A program made the position numbers and the translations under genes. A stretch of DNA of 64,000 nt from Zychaea mexicana (taxonomy: Eukaryota; Mucoromycota; Mucoromycetes; Mucorales; Lichtheimiaceae): contig NW_026516778.1 in assembly GCF_025766255.1 (NCBI RefSeq), forward strand, positions 62,001 to 126,000, in the 5' to 3' direction. Below are positions 32,654-44,297 of this stretch, in pieces. Each line of letters starts with the position of its first letter. Position 1 is the first letter of the stretch. The notes below the pieces were generated by a model that saw nothing but the letters and a program-made list of their open reading frames with translations, had not been told where the DNA came from and did no database searches.

Positions 32654-35600
32654 TTAATGGCCATAATAAATGGCTGGATAATTGCGAACATGTTGACTCG
32701 CCTCCTCCGACGTTGCATGCCTATCCTGTCTTGCCCATTCTTCAAACTTGCGCATCACAATATCCTTGCCATCGAACTTGCCTTGTCGTCTACTGTGATC
32801 TTCGTGCTGACCTGTGATGCCTTGTACTTGTCTTGTTTCGCCCCAAGAGAAATCGTCAAAATTCCAATAAGCATAGGCCGGCAACAGAAAGTTCCAGATG
32901 GGCAAAGAGCACAAATAAACCATCATCCATCCAACATAGACCATTTTGCGCGTCGTCAAAGCAATCAGTACAGCAGGAAGACCGAGGATGGCGGCTAAAA
33001 GTAAGAGCGGGATGATCGGTACAGGACGGACAAAGAAGGAAATGACGACCAGATAGAGCGTGAAAGAAATGGCTGCTGGCAAGACAACGGTGCCGACGAG
33101 TTCCATAAATACAACGAATTGCATGGAGAAACAAAAGGTGCCACACAGGTCGCGGATTAGAACGAGCTCAAGGAGGTTGTGAACAGTTGAGTTGATCCAT
33201 CGACGTCGTTGAGACAACAACACGGGGAACGTATCTGGCACAACCGTTTTGCAGACCTAGAGTGATTTCGCAAATATTTTTGAGCCAACGTTATTAACGA
33301 TGGAGCTTTTTCAAAGATAACTCTTGTCATTTTCTATTTAATGCTTACTGCCTGGGGAACAAAGACCATTTTGCGTTTAGGGAACGTGCGCAACATCAAT
33401 GTGGTAAGATACCGATCTTCACCAAGCAACAATAGATTCTTTTTATGCAAGGTATCTACGACATTTTCGCAATAGCTTTCGACGATATCGGTGGAGCAAA
33501 AGATTGGCACGTATTGTTCGCCTTTCGGTGCAATGATACGGTACATACAGAAACATCCAGGAAGACACGTAACGCCACCAAAGATTGATTCGAAAGCCTT
33601 GCTCATGTGATGCGAAATGTAGTATTCAAACACTTGGATCGCCGTGACCCAACTATCGCTCTTGTTGGCAATTTTTGTCTCACCACACAAGCCCATGATT
33701 CTTGAATCGCGGGACATGGTAGCTACCATACGTGCCAAAGAGTCCGGATAAACCTTTGTATCTGCATCCACCTATCATCCGATTTATGTAAGTCAATGAC
33801 AATGATAAGAGGTATTTCAAACTTACCATGAGACAGCATTGAAACCGAGCAGGATGTCTGTCCACCAGCTTGGCGATGGCTTTACAAAACTGAAACTCGA
33901 GTTCACACATGCGGTCGTGATAAAATATCTTTTGCATCGTGTTCATCAAGATGACTTGACTGTCACGTTTACCACGATTGCCTGGCTTTTTAGACTTGCG
34001 TTCAGCTGGCGTGCCACATTTGGCAATAATGATCATGGGCACACGTTGCTGCTGATCCAATGGCTTGGGTTCTGGGGCCTTGGAAGGATCGTCGTTATAC
34101 TTGTAATAACCAGCATACACTTTTGCCATGTTGTGTCGTCTCATGCCGTCAGCGATAGCGACATAGGAAACTGGCTTGACCTGATCGCGCGGTAACAGAT
34201 CGTCTTTCATCATGTCGAGTGCGATATCTGGCGTTGATTTTGTGTTGCCAGAACCTGTAATGATACCATCGCAGATCACCAGTAACACTTTGTGGGATGC
34301 CGGGTACTCGGTGTTGGCCAGAGAATCCAGTGTCGTACGTAAGCCTTCTTCGCCTTCAGAGTAGCAGGTCACCACCATGAATGTATACAGCAAATCGAAA
34401 TTGAATCGGTGTTCCTTTTGCGCATAGGCATCGGCTGCTGCGTCGCGCTGCAGTCGGCCCAATGAATGCAGTTCCCTGAAAAATTGAGAGTCTAGCACGT
34501 ATGCGTTATTATTGTTGTTGTTGCTATTCTGATGACTACTCGTTGAATCATTCATGTTGTTATAGTTAGCTGGTGATGAAGGTGCAGTCGTGCATCGTCT
34601 TTGTCTCGGTGTCATTGTCAACATGGTATCGGCACTATTGCTCGCACCAAACAGGCCACCTCGACTCCCATAAGGACTGTGGCGAGACCCATAACTGGGT
34701 GAATTGGGTTGAGTGAATCTTGACGTGGTCGGGAAGAATCTGCGCATTGCCCGTCCACTGTTATTCATGTGTTGTTGTTGGTTATAATTGCCACCGCCAC
34801 CACCGCCGCTTCTTGGATGTGGAGCGCTTGATACGCTACCAACACTACTGTTGTTATTGTAGATATCGCTGAAACTGGCATTATGAATCGACGTGGCTGC
34901 ACTCGGTGTTGTTGTACTATGTAAGGATTCTTCAATCGAAGATATACTGCGTCGTCTTGGATAATGCATTTGTTCGACATTGTTCATTTCCCACTGTAAC
35001 ACAGCGTCTTGTCGTATCCGTCGTTCTTCGGCTGTTTCTTCACGAATGCTGCCCAATTTCCATGATATGCACCAGCCGAAGATCAGCGCCAGGACAAACC
35101 GTACCAGGACCACACCGAGAATGACAGCCAGCGAGACCCAGAGCACGATATCGGAAATAATGCAGCCTGTGGATCGGGTGTCGAGGACACCTACTTTGAG
35201 CACATCCGTCAAGCATTTGCCAATCATTAACCGGTCCGCTGTAGTGCTTAGCCAGTACGTTGCGTCGCGGCCGATAAAAGCGCTGCCTGGTCCAACGAAT
35301 TGTGCGATTTGATATGGCATGGGAACATTGGGTGTAAGATACCGAAGTCGAGATAAATCCAGAACATTCCTACATGGCATTTATATGTTTTAGCGATCCC
35401 CCTTTTTCTTAGTGTCGAAAACAATATAACGGTACCCATTGAATGCAACAAGACTAGTTCCTGGCTGCTGAATATCTGTCCAATTATAATAAACGTCTCC
35501 TACAACATCCAGCTTGCGCAAAGCCTTTCTTGATTTAGGGCTCACGTGACAGCCATCCCTTTTCAGGTTATCGGTGGCATTGACCTTTAAAGGATCGTTT

Positions 35601-36604
35601 CTGTCAATGGGCACGCACGGGAAATAGTTGATTACATTGCCCCGCGGATCGTCCGCTACAATGGGTCTGAAAATGCCTTTGCAATTATAATTGACAGTCT
35701 GAAACATAAATGACAAATCACGACCGCCATAGCCCATTTCCAAGAGATCGCCACTGGCAGGAATGCCGGGATAAGGCGTTGCATGTTTGAACGATTTCAG
35801 GTCAAATACGCGACCAGAAATAATGATTTGATCTTCATTGATACCGGTGGGTCGGATGCGTGTTGGCTGTCGGCCACAGACGGTTGCATTGAACCCGAAC
35901 GTCAGAAAACCAACGGATACACACAAAATCATAATGATGATCACCAAAGATACTTTTTCGCGCCACGCTTGCTGTATTTGCTTATCCTTGATGCCGATCA
36001 ATCGCATGAAAGGTGTAGGGATCCACCAGGTTAGGATCCAGCTCGTCAGCACCCAGCAGTCGGGTTTTTGTGATGGGAGTAGTCGTCGTCGTAGCTTTTG
36101 GTGCGCTTTTTCTTTGATGATACTGTAGTCGTCATCGAATCCATCGTCGTTCGTGGCTGTTGCAAGATTGGTTGGCATCGTGAGGTATCTTGGTGGTCGT
36201 GGCAGTGGTGATCCAGTCGTTGATGTCGGCTCAGGGTGATTATTATTGTTGTTGTTGTTGCTGCTACTGCTGCTCTGGTTCATGGTGCTGCTGTTGTTGT
36301 TGTTACGATGGGTCTGCCGAGTGGACGACATGCGTTGTTGTGCTGCTGCAGCGGTGCCAGCTACAGAAGGCTGTCGAGGTTGTTGTTGTTGTTGGTGTGA
36401 ATGCGCGTCATTGTCCGGTCTAGAGGTATCCACGCGTAGGTTGGACGTTTTTCGCGTGGCTTTTGGATTGCTGCTGGAAGTAATGCCAGACTGCTGCTGT
36501 TGCTGTCGTTGTTGTGGGCGATGTGATGATGGTGATGATAATGGTGAAGAAGAAGGCGGTGGAGGATGTGTTGGGGAGTCGCGTGCCTTATTTTCCGAAG
36601 ACAT
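32654..36604 (-). CDS. Chitin synthase, class IV (Chs3-like)
   Basis: Exons: 36604-35436, 35369-33827, 33771-33349, 33256-32654; 1245 residues, all phases agree. The N-terminal 150 residues are Pro/Ser/Gln/Asn-rich. A TM pair follows ([37 protein letters not shown]), then the cytochrome-b5-like region ([17 protein letters not shown]), another TM near residue 520, and the GT2 catalytic core: [25 protein letters not shown] (about 906), GEDRYLTT (about 1022), QRRRW (about 1061). The last TM segments are in the final exon. No myosin motor domain is present, so it is class IV rather than V/VII. It polymerises UDP-GlcNAc into chitin at the plasma membrane. Its 3' end converges on the coatomer gene with only 185 bases between stops. 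Confidence 0.95.
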
Positions 36605-36666
36605 TATGAAAATGAAAAGAGAGGAGGGAGAGGGTAGGGTTATGTGTTGGTGGGAGATGTAATGAA

Positions 36667-37086
36667 TTAAAAATTGTATATGTTCAAGGGACTTTTTCTT
36701 TCAGATCGTTTGAGATGTATAGGCGCCACTCTTTTTTCTTTACTAGCTGTATGAGCCTGTTCTTGTTTAGTAAAAAGTCTTTGTGCAGTTGCTGCTGCTA
36801 TGGTGTTAACACGTTCTTTGATTTTCAAATAGTGATAGAGAGCATATGTAGTTAAGGTGGCGGCGGTTTCATCGAACCGCAGAAAACAAAAAAAAAAAGA
36901 GGCATCCGCTAGCCGTTGCATTTTGCTCAAATCGCAGATCCATGTTTGCTTATCATGCAAAAGGACGTTAAAATAGCAAGAACCAAGACATTCTTTTACT
37001 TTGCTTTGCATTCGACACCGCGGTTGCAATTGCAATGCAAGAAGAATAAAATTTCTCCGGGTATTATACGACGTTTTCGGGAACAT
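36667..37086 (-). CDS. Hypothetical ORF of 139 residues upstream of chitin synthase
   Basis: An open frame fills most of the 671-base space between the Tps2 stop and the chitin synthase start, on the same strand. The C-terminal half (DETAATLTTYALYHYLKIKE, then a basic tail) is more protein-like than the first half. No family recognised. It may instead be the chitin synthase 5' leader, in which case it is chance. Confidence 0.15.
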   Translation of the reverse strand: MFPKTSYNTRRNFILLALQLQPRCRMQSKVKECLGSCYFNVLLHDKQTWICDLSKMQRLADASFFFCFLRFDETAATLTTYALYHYLKIKERVNTIAAATAQRLFTKQEQAHTASKEKRVAPIHLKRSERKSPLNIYNF

Positions 37087-37275
37087 TTTCCTTTGTTTTG
37101 AGTTGGTGTCTGTCGTTGTTCATCTATCCACATCCATCCGCATCACAATAGTAGAAAACAGTAAAAATAGAGTATAAATTTAAGCAAGAAATATACAAAA
37201 TGTTGGGGAAATCTACAGTGTGCAAGTACTTTAATACTATTTAGTTTCTAATAAGAAGAAGAACAACCAATGCTT

Positions 37276-40200
37276 TCATCCTTGAGCATCGGTATTCGTA
37301 CTAGCGGTAGCATGGGTTGTAGAAGCAGCCATACATGCCATGGTATTGATGATCTCTTGTACATTTTGCACTCGCCAAAGGGCCCGTGTCTTTTTGTCTT
37401 CGGCTGCGCTCACCATCACTGAAAAGATCTGCTCATCCGACAAAAGGGTCGTCTTTCTGAGCTGTTTGAACATGTCTTCGTCCGTTTTATCATCGCCACA
37501 GCACATGACAAAGTCGTACGACTGGTCACCATCATGATTTGCAGAGGTCACAGTATCAGTAGCGCTACCACCACCACCACCACCACTACTACTACTGCTA
37601 CTCAGTAACCGATTCACGATTTCTCCCTTGTTGATCAATGTCGGTCGGACTTCGAGGTTCTTTTTGCCCACCAACACTTCCACTGGCAATTTCGAAAGAA
37701 TCGCATTTTCAAGATGGTTTTGACATTCTTTAGCCTGGAACGCGCCATAATCGGGATCGGCCAATCGATAGTGCCAAGTGATGGAGCATCGTTTGTGTTC
37801 AATGAAAGAACCAGACGTTCGTTCTGTGTAGTAGGTAAAGATATCTATCACATCGTGCTTCCATCCCATGTCGAGGTGTTCTGTCAGATTGATCCATTTT
37901 TTACTGTGTGGATATTTCATGAAACAACCGTGCTCTGCGCTCAGACCAATGCCCGCAATGTGGCCCAGCCATCTGTCTAATGCTGCTTCGTCTCGTCCTG
38001 ATATCACCCACACGTCGTTTTGGGGATCGGCGCAGAGTTTTTCTAAAGCTTCCAGCATGTCTGGTGGTGGTACTGCTTGTGATGGTATTTTACAGATGGG
38101 TGCCAGTGTGCCCTATATTTTTTTCGAGACAGCGAATGAGTCCGTTAAATCACGGCACCTCTCTCTGTTTCTTTCCTTTGTCGTGTTGTAAAACAAAACA
38201 TACATCATAGTCAAAGCATAATAATCGTCGCTTGGATTGTCGATATTTAGTTGCTGCATAGTCTGGCCGCAAGAGTGGGGTATAGCTCGATTGTTCCGTA
38301 ATTGCGATCGATTGGACAAGAACTTTGATGAATGAATGTGCCCAAAAGGACGCAGTGTGCGATTTTACATGGTCAAGCAGTTGCTGTAGTAGTTGAACAT
38401 TAGAATCTGCTTTTTTTGGTCCTGCTTTCCATTCATGATACTTACCAAGTGACGAGAAACTTTCTCTTCAGCGGACATTAATAGAGCATCATTGATCGCC
38501 TTTGCCAAACCCGCATAATCCCATGGGTTCACCATCAGGGCGGAGCTCATGGACCCTGCTGTGCCTGTAAATTCGGACAAAATCAATGGTCCGTGCTTTC
38601 CCTGCTGACACATGATATACTCTAAGCTGGTCGTATTCATGCCATCGCGCACAGCAGTGATCAGCGCAGCATCAGCGATGGATAGTAAGGCGTACAATTC
38701 ATCTGTTTGAACATGGTGATGATAGTGGTGGACCGGAGTGAATTCTAGCGAGCCGTAGGTGCCGTTGATGTGAGCCACGATATCCGATACTTTGTTTTCC
38801 AGTTTGGCTGTTTCGGATGTGTTGCCGTCTGTCACTTGGATAAGCACGACCTAAACCATATGATTTAATAACATTCAAATGGTTACGGATTAGAAGGGGA
38901 TGAGCACCCCAAGCAAACGTCTATTTTATTTTCATACCTTATCGCGCCATTCGGGATAATCCATCAGGAACTTTTCAAACGCTGCTAGTTTTTGAATAAC
39001 ACCTTTGACAAGGTCCAGCTTGTCACGTCCGACGATGATCTTTTTCCCAGTGTACATGCTAGCGATAGCCTTGACCTTGGCTAGGACAGACGGGTCGCTT
39101 CGCATTTGATCGACTCGATCGACGTCAATACCAATGGGAAACGTGCCGACGTGACAGAAATGACCACCTCCGTCAATGCCTTCGGGTGTCGATTCAAAAC
39201 CAAACACACGAGTGCAAGTCGAAATAAAGTGACGCGAATACGAGTATGTCTATTATCAATCCAAATTGATAAGCTTCCTTCTTCTTTATCCTTATCTTTC
39301 ATTTTGAGTGGGAACTTGCCTGAAATCCAACCAGGTTGGCACCCAGCATACCTTTTAGGATTTCTTGTCTTTCTATCAACAACAAAATTCATGCATTTAG
39401 CCCTTTTCTTTCTTGTGTATGCATATATATAAGCACATGTAACGCTCTTACTTGGCAAGCACCGAAAGATTTCAGAGCTAGGGAATGGTGCATGGACAAA
39501 AAGACCTATCCGTGCTTTTGGCAGCTTTTCGCGAACGAGGGCTGGAACTAGCAGCAAATGGTAGTCATGGACCCAGACTAGATTTCAAAATAATGTGCCA
39601 ACCAACTGGATTGTTAGAAATATTAAAAAAAGAGCTGATCCTTCTTTTGGTTCCTCTTCTTCTTCTTACTGATATCGCCGTCCCGATAATGTTGTACAAC
39701 AAGATCGGCGTACTTTTGGTTGACAGCTGCATAGCCCTCCCACTGCGTGCGTTCGAGACGACCATCCGTAGCATCGTTCCATAAGAGATAATGGAACAAT
39801 GGCCACAACACTAAATAGACAAAGAGAAGATACGTTGAGTCATTATTACTCTCTCCCGAAAAGAAAGAAAAAAAAAACCAGGTGAAACAGAGTTATTACT
39901 TGTTTTACAGTAACCGTCATAATGCCCTGCGACACTTCCACTGTCTAAAAACAAAGGGATACAAGCGTGTTGTTGTCTCAGTTGTTCCGTTAAAACCGTT
40001 TTATCGTCGTCGGGTAAAGTTCGAACAAGGTTCGTCTTGGTCGTTGTCGTCGACGTCGTAGTAGTTGTTGTTGTTGTTGTTGTCGTCGTCATATCTTCCT
40101 CTGCTGTCACTTGTTTGTAAATCTGTCCTGTCCAGCCAATGTGTACAGTTTCCCATTCGTTTCGTAAGGATTCAATCCCGGCATACATTGCACCGTGTCC

Positions 40201-40344
40201 CCTCCGTGGCGCCAATGACCATGTCGTCCCGGTTTGGGTGATTTCGAAAGGGATTTGATGGGTGACATTGATAATTCGGGCACCATCGATCGGTATTTGT
40301 CCCGTTGTTGAAAGCAGTGGAATGAATCGCTCAGGTTCCTGCAT
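37276..40344 (-). CDS. TPS2: Trehalose-6-phosphate phosphatase (Tps2-like, GT20 plus HAD)
   Basis: Exons: 40344-39900, 39810-39670, 39577-39452, 39372-39320, 39249-38938, 38850-38446, 38383-38204, 38112-37276; 832 residues. The N-terminal GT20-like domain shows RIINVTHQIPFEI, YCKTMLWPLFHYLLW, WVHDYHLLLVPALVREKLP, VHAPFPSSEIFRCLPKRQ, GANLVGFQTYSYSRHF, STPEGID, VGRDKLDLVKG and TAVRDGMNTTSLEY. The C-terminal HAD phosphatase has DYDGTLAPI (about 552), SGRDEAALDRW (about 592) and CGDDKTDEDMF (about 759). This domain order is that of Tps2, which dephosphorylates trehalose-6-phosphate; the GT domain is probably structural, though UDP-glucose-binding residues look partly kept. The intron at 39319-39250 uses a GC donor (CAG|GCAAGT). 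A 65-residue Thr/Ser-rich insert lies after YKQVTAEED. Confidence 0.95.
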
Positions 40345-40360
40345 TGAGAAAGAACGTGTT

Positions 40361-40381
40361 TATTATATATGTATATAAAAG
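40361..40381 (-). promoter_or_regulatory. TATA-like element of TPS2
   Basis: On the minus strand CTTTTATATACATATATAAT lies 17-37 bases before the TPS2 ATG. Only 135 bases separate this ATG from the upstream gene's stop, so the core promoter must sit here or inside the upstream gene. Confidence 0.3.
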
Positions 40382-40479
40382 CAAGTGGTGTTGAACGTAT
40401 GTAAGCTATGCGTTGTCGTGTAAAGGGAGGGAAAAAGAAAAAGAAGAGGTGATGCGCGGGGAGATATAAAAATAGAATT

Positions 40480-41534
40480 TTATTTTGGCACGACAACCAA
40501 AACATCTTGATCGCCACGGAATATATCGAGTAACCGCTTATCCATCTGCTTTGTGTTAATGGGAATCGTCACCTTGCCATTGTTGCGTGCCAAGCTGAAG
40601 TTTTCAGGTAACCCATCCAATTCCTGTTTTTTTTTAAAAGAGAAAACATATTAGTTGATCAGCTTTTGTTGACCCGATTCTTTTTTGTTACCTCTTGAAT
40701 AGCCTTGACAGAAGATTCGATGGATTCGTTCTTCAGGAACACTGAGCCTACTATGTTTTCATCCATCTTTGATCCGAGGTATACCAGAATTTCCTTTTCT
40801 TCGTCTTTGCTGTCATTAGGCACTTGCGGGGTAGACGCAGTAGTAGTAGCAGCAGCAGTAGTAGTAGTAGTAGTAGTAGTAGTAGAGGGTTCATCTTGCT
40901 GTTGTGATGCCATATGTCTTCGAACGACATTTTCGATTTTAGCTTCCGAGAACTCGTCTGGATGTAACCATGACTTTTCCAGATCGGGTTCCTTCATGTA
41001 CGTGGGGACAATAGGCAATGCAGGTTCCGGTCCAACAGCAGCAGCAGCTGCTGCTGCAGACCCTTCTTGTTCTTGTTTTGCACTCGTATCACCATCCAAT
41101 AGATTTTGGATAGCTGGATCCTTTGTCAAATGAAACGCAGTTTGGCCCTTGTTCGTCTTGACATTGGGATCGGCTCCGTTAGCAAGCAATAGACGTACTA
41201 CCTTTTCATGGCCTCTATGAGCAGCCCAGTGCAATGCGGTCCTTTTCTTCCCCACAAGATTAAAGTTAAAATCGTGTTTGTTTGTTGTTGCTTTTTTTGG
41301 AAATAACGGACACAGCCTTTTCTTTCTTTCTTTTTTTTTTTTTTGGTTTAATGACGATCGTTCTCTTCCTACAACCCACGGTGTTAATCGAGAGAAAAAG
41401 AAAACAAATTACCAGCCGTTCATTTTGTTTCGGGAGTTAAGATTGACGCCGGCTTTGGTGAAATGGTGTACAGCATGTGCGTTGCCCAGGGCAGACACTT
41501 CACGTAATGTTTCTTCGCGTTCGTCTCCGTACAT
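40480..41534 (-). CDS. ANKRD40-like ankyrin repeat protein
   Basis: Exons: 41534-41413, 41241-40692, 40623-40480; 271 residues. It starts MYGDEREETLREVSALGNAH, and ankyrin repeats follow: AVHHFTKAGVNLNSRNKMNG, WTALHWAAHRGHEKVVRLLL, ANGADPNVKTNKGQTAFHL. After a disordered Ala/Thr-rich linker comes a C-terminal conserved domain (EILVYLGSKMDENIVGSVFL to IPINTKQMDKRLLDIFRGDQ). The layout of a few ankyrins near the start and a small C-terminal domain matches ANKRD40 of animals, whose role is unclear. I took the ATG at 41534; an upstream ORF in the same frame runs through a poly-T tract and looks non-coding. The gene is in tandem with TPS2, 135 bases apart. Confidence 0.8.
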
Positions 41535-44297
41535 TTGGATTGACTTTAAAGTAAAAAAGAAAAAAAAAATGTGGTGGGTTTGGCGGCGCACGGTACCTTT
41601 CTTTGTGGTCGGAGTCTCTTGTAGTATCAGGTACCAGCACTTTCTGGAAAAATGCACATTCTAAATTGTCGTACTGAGAAGTTGTATCGGCTAGGTATAT
41701 AAACAACGATAGAAAACGTTACTATTTAGCTTTCTTTATATATTCGAGCACGTTGAATTTGAAAATGAAGCATATACCCTCTATATTATACAGCTGTCAA
41801 CACATTAATCACAATCAACCCCAGTCATAATAAATTTAAGCTATGTGATACGGTTAATGCTAGCTTAGAACGTCTTTAAAGTTGATCCACAGAGCGCGCA
41901 TGGAAAGCATATGTTGCTCACAAGGTGCTTAATTGATTTTTGGCAAAAAAAGCTACCGAGAAAGAAAAGGTCTTCTGTATCCTTGTCTGTGTGCAGGTCA
42001 CACCAATGATCTGCCCTCATGTATTGAAACATTGGGCTTTCCCTGTCCTTATTGAAGACCCAAATTCTAATAAAGAGAGGGGGAAATTCCCTTGCCATCA
42101 TATACAACAGTGCTCGCTTAACAATGTTTGAAGCTTAAATTACTAATAATGTTCCGAGCTTTCGAGCTTTGTGCCAAAGCTGCCACACTTGCGTTTGGAG
42201 GTAGTGTAACATCTGCTTAGCTGTGTCTCGCAGGACAACTATTATACTGCTTCAAAGAAATTCAGATGAGTCCTCCAGCACCTTCTAGCCCTGCCTACGA
42301 CTTGGAATTAAAGAAGCTCAGCATATTAAGTATGTATGCTCGCTATGTTTTGACGCATGGCTACAAAAGTCCCTTGAGTTCGACTTCACAGGGCGCCCAT
42401 GTAGGTCTTTTTGTCGCTGACAGACTCTTGAACAATGCTGTCGCCAGTCGTGGTTTTGTTCTCTCATCACCAGATTGAACCGCTTTAGAAATTCATACAT
42501 ACGAGCGGCAAGATTTGTTATGGATAGTTCTCATGATAGATGACTTTAGTATAAGCGCACGGCAAAAAAAGTTACTGTATTATGACGACAGTCTTCAAAA
42601 TCGATGTTGACCCCAACAATTTATACTTCAGTAATATACCATATCTAAGTGCAATCAATAACCACATCCGAGTTTATTTGGAAAGATCATAGAAAAAAAT
42701 ACTGGTTACTGCCTTTGAATGAACTTGCTTGCATACATACTGCGAGGAGGATCTGGTATCATACAGCGGTCGATGACTGACCCGTTAGCCAAAACGAAAA
42801 GAGCTCAGTCTACAGAGCATAAAGGAGGCAGGCCGCCCTCGTTTGTATTGAGGATCTCACTGTCCATACAGAAAATCATTGCTGGCTTTTCACGAACGAA
42901 CCAGCCAGGTCTTTGATCGTATGCGTATCAAGCCTCGCCAAAATCCAAACAGACAACACCAATAGATATAGAATGGTAATAAAGCTATTATTGTATGCAA
43001 GCTTCAAAACAATTACCGAATGCATGCGGCTGCTCTTGCTCATTGTGAAAGTATCTCTAGAACCATTGACCGTAGCACCTACTGTAGTTCTTCCTCGCCT
43101 CACTTTTTCGAGGATCATCGCCTTTTTCGTCAACTCGACCTATAACGTCGTGATTTATTCCTTCTTCCCTTTGGATCTTATCATAGCTTTTGGATTGAGG
43201 GTGATTGTACAAGTTTGTTGATTCTTGAACTATACCTCGAAATTTTATGCTACATACAATCAACAGACTAAGTCTGGACTTAGTGCAAATCTCCATGCGC
43301 TTAAAGATACTTGTGCAGCTCTTTAGTTTTCTGATGTACTGAACTTTTTTTTCAGAGGTGGCATCTTTGACCATCAAAAACACGCCAGTTTTCTGGGCTG
43401 CTGAGGCTCCAACTTTAAATTGAGTCCCTCCTCTTCAACAAAGATCAGTAGCTTAGTTATCATACTGTATTCGAAGATGCCTATTGTTCTCATTCGAATA
43501 ATTACAGCAGCCTTCCATTATTGTCTATAATCCGTAAATAATGGTGTGGTGCCAGCATAAGGTGGCTTCTTGCTCATACGATGTTATTTTTTTACGTTGA
43601 TGTCGTTGATATCATTAAAAAAGGACCCATCTTGTTCACATTTTTAAAATTGCAACCGATGTGACGACGAAGCATGTATCCAGTGGAAAGTAAGGCAAGC
43701 ATACAGAATGCTGTATAAAATGTATTACATAAACACGGATAAGTCCATGCTAAATGATCCTTGGCCCAAATCGTGCTGCGATTTTCCGTCAAGTAGTATA
43801 AAGCAGCATCGTATCATATCCATATAGTATATATCGCAAGAATGTTCGCTGATGTCTTTGGTATAGCCGTCGTATTTGCCGTCTCATATCGATTGGTTGC
43901 TAAATACTGCCGCTATATTATATGGTGTGATATGACTTCTTTTATTCTGTGCTGTTTGTATGGAACAATGAGCTATGCAAAACAAAGGTCTTCTTTAAAA
44001 GTTGCAATGGACTAGCATCACGTGCTAACTTGAATAGCATGGTTACGACTGTCTTTTCCCCAATAAGAGACAGGCTATCGATGAGGTTGGGGGTGGGGTG
44101 GGGTGCAAGAAGAGCCACATGATAACGACAAAGGTTCTTTTACTGCTCGGTCGGAAATTGCCCTTTTGAAGAGTCAGAACACGCAGGATGAATATGCACC
44201 TGACCTGACCTCTGGTTTTTTAGTTTTTTACTCCGGGCTCGTCGATTGTAATCGTTCACCACATCCTCTCCCGCTATCTGTCTTTGCTCTTTTAATT
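41535..44297. other. 2.8-kb gene-poor stretch
   Basis: AT-rich with ORFs of at most about 108 codons, none with motifs or convincing splice sites. No repeat ends detected. The last 200 bases form the leader of the FYVE gene; an in-frame upstream ATG exists at 44103. Confidence 0.5.

Noticed and set aside
36190..36662. Plus-strand Cys/Val-rich ORFs opposite the chitin synthase N-terminus
   Set aside because: Shadows of Asn/Gln/Ser repeats on the coding strand.
41409..41706. N-terminal extension of the ankyrin gene through 41706
   Set aside because: It passes a poly-T tract, and the ATG at 41534 gives a start matching the ANKRD40 layout.
42266..42478. Plus-strand 70-residue ORF in the 41.5-44.3 kb gap
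   Set aside because: No motif, splice sites or upstream signal; within chance expectation.
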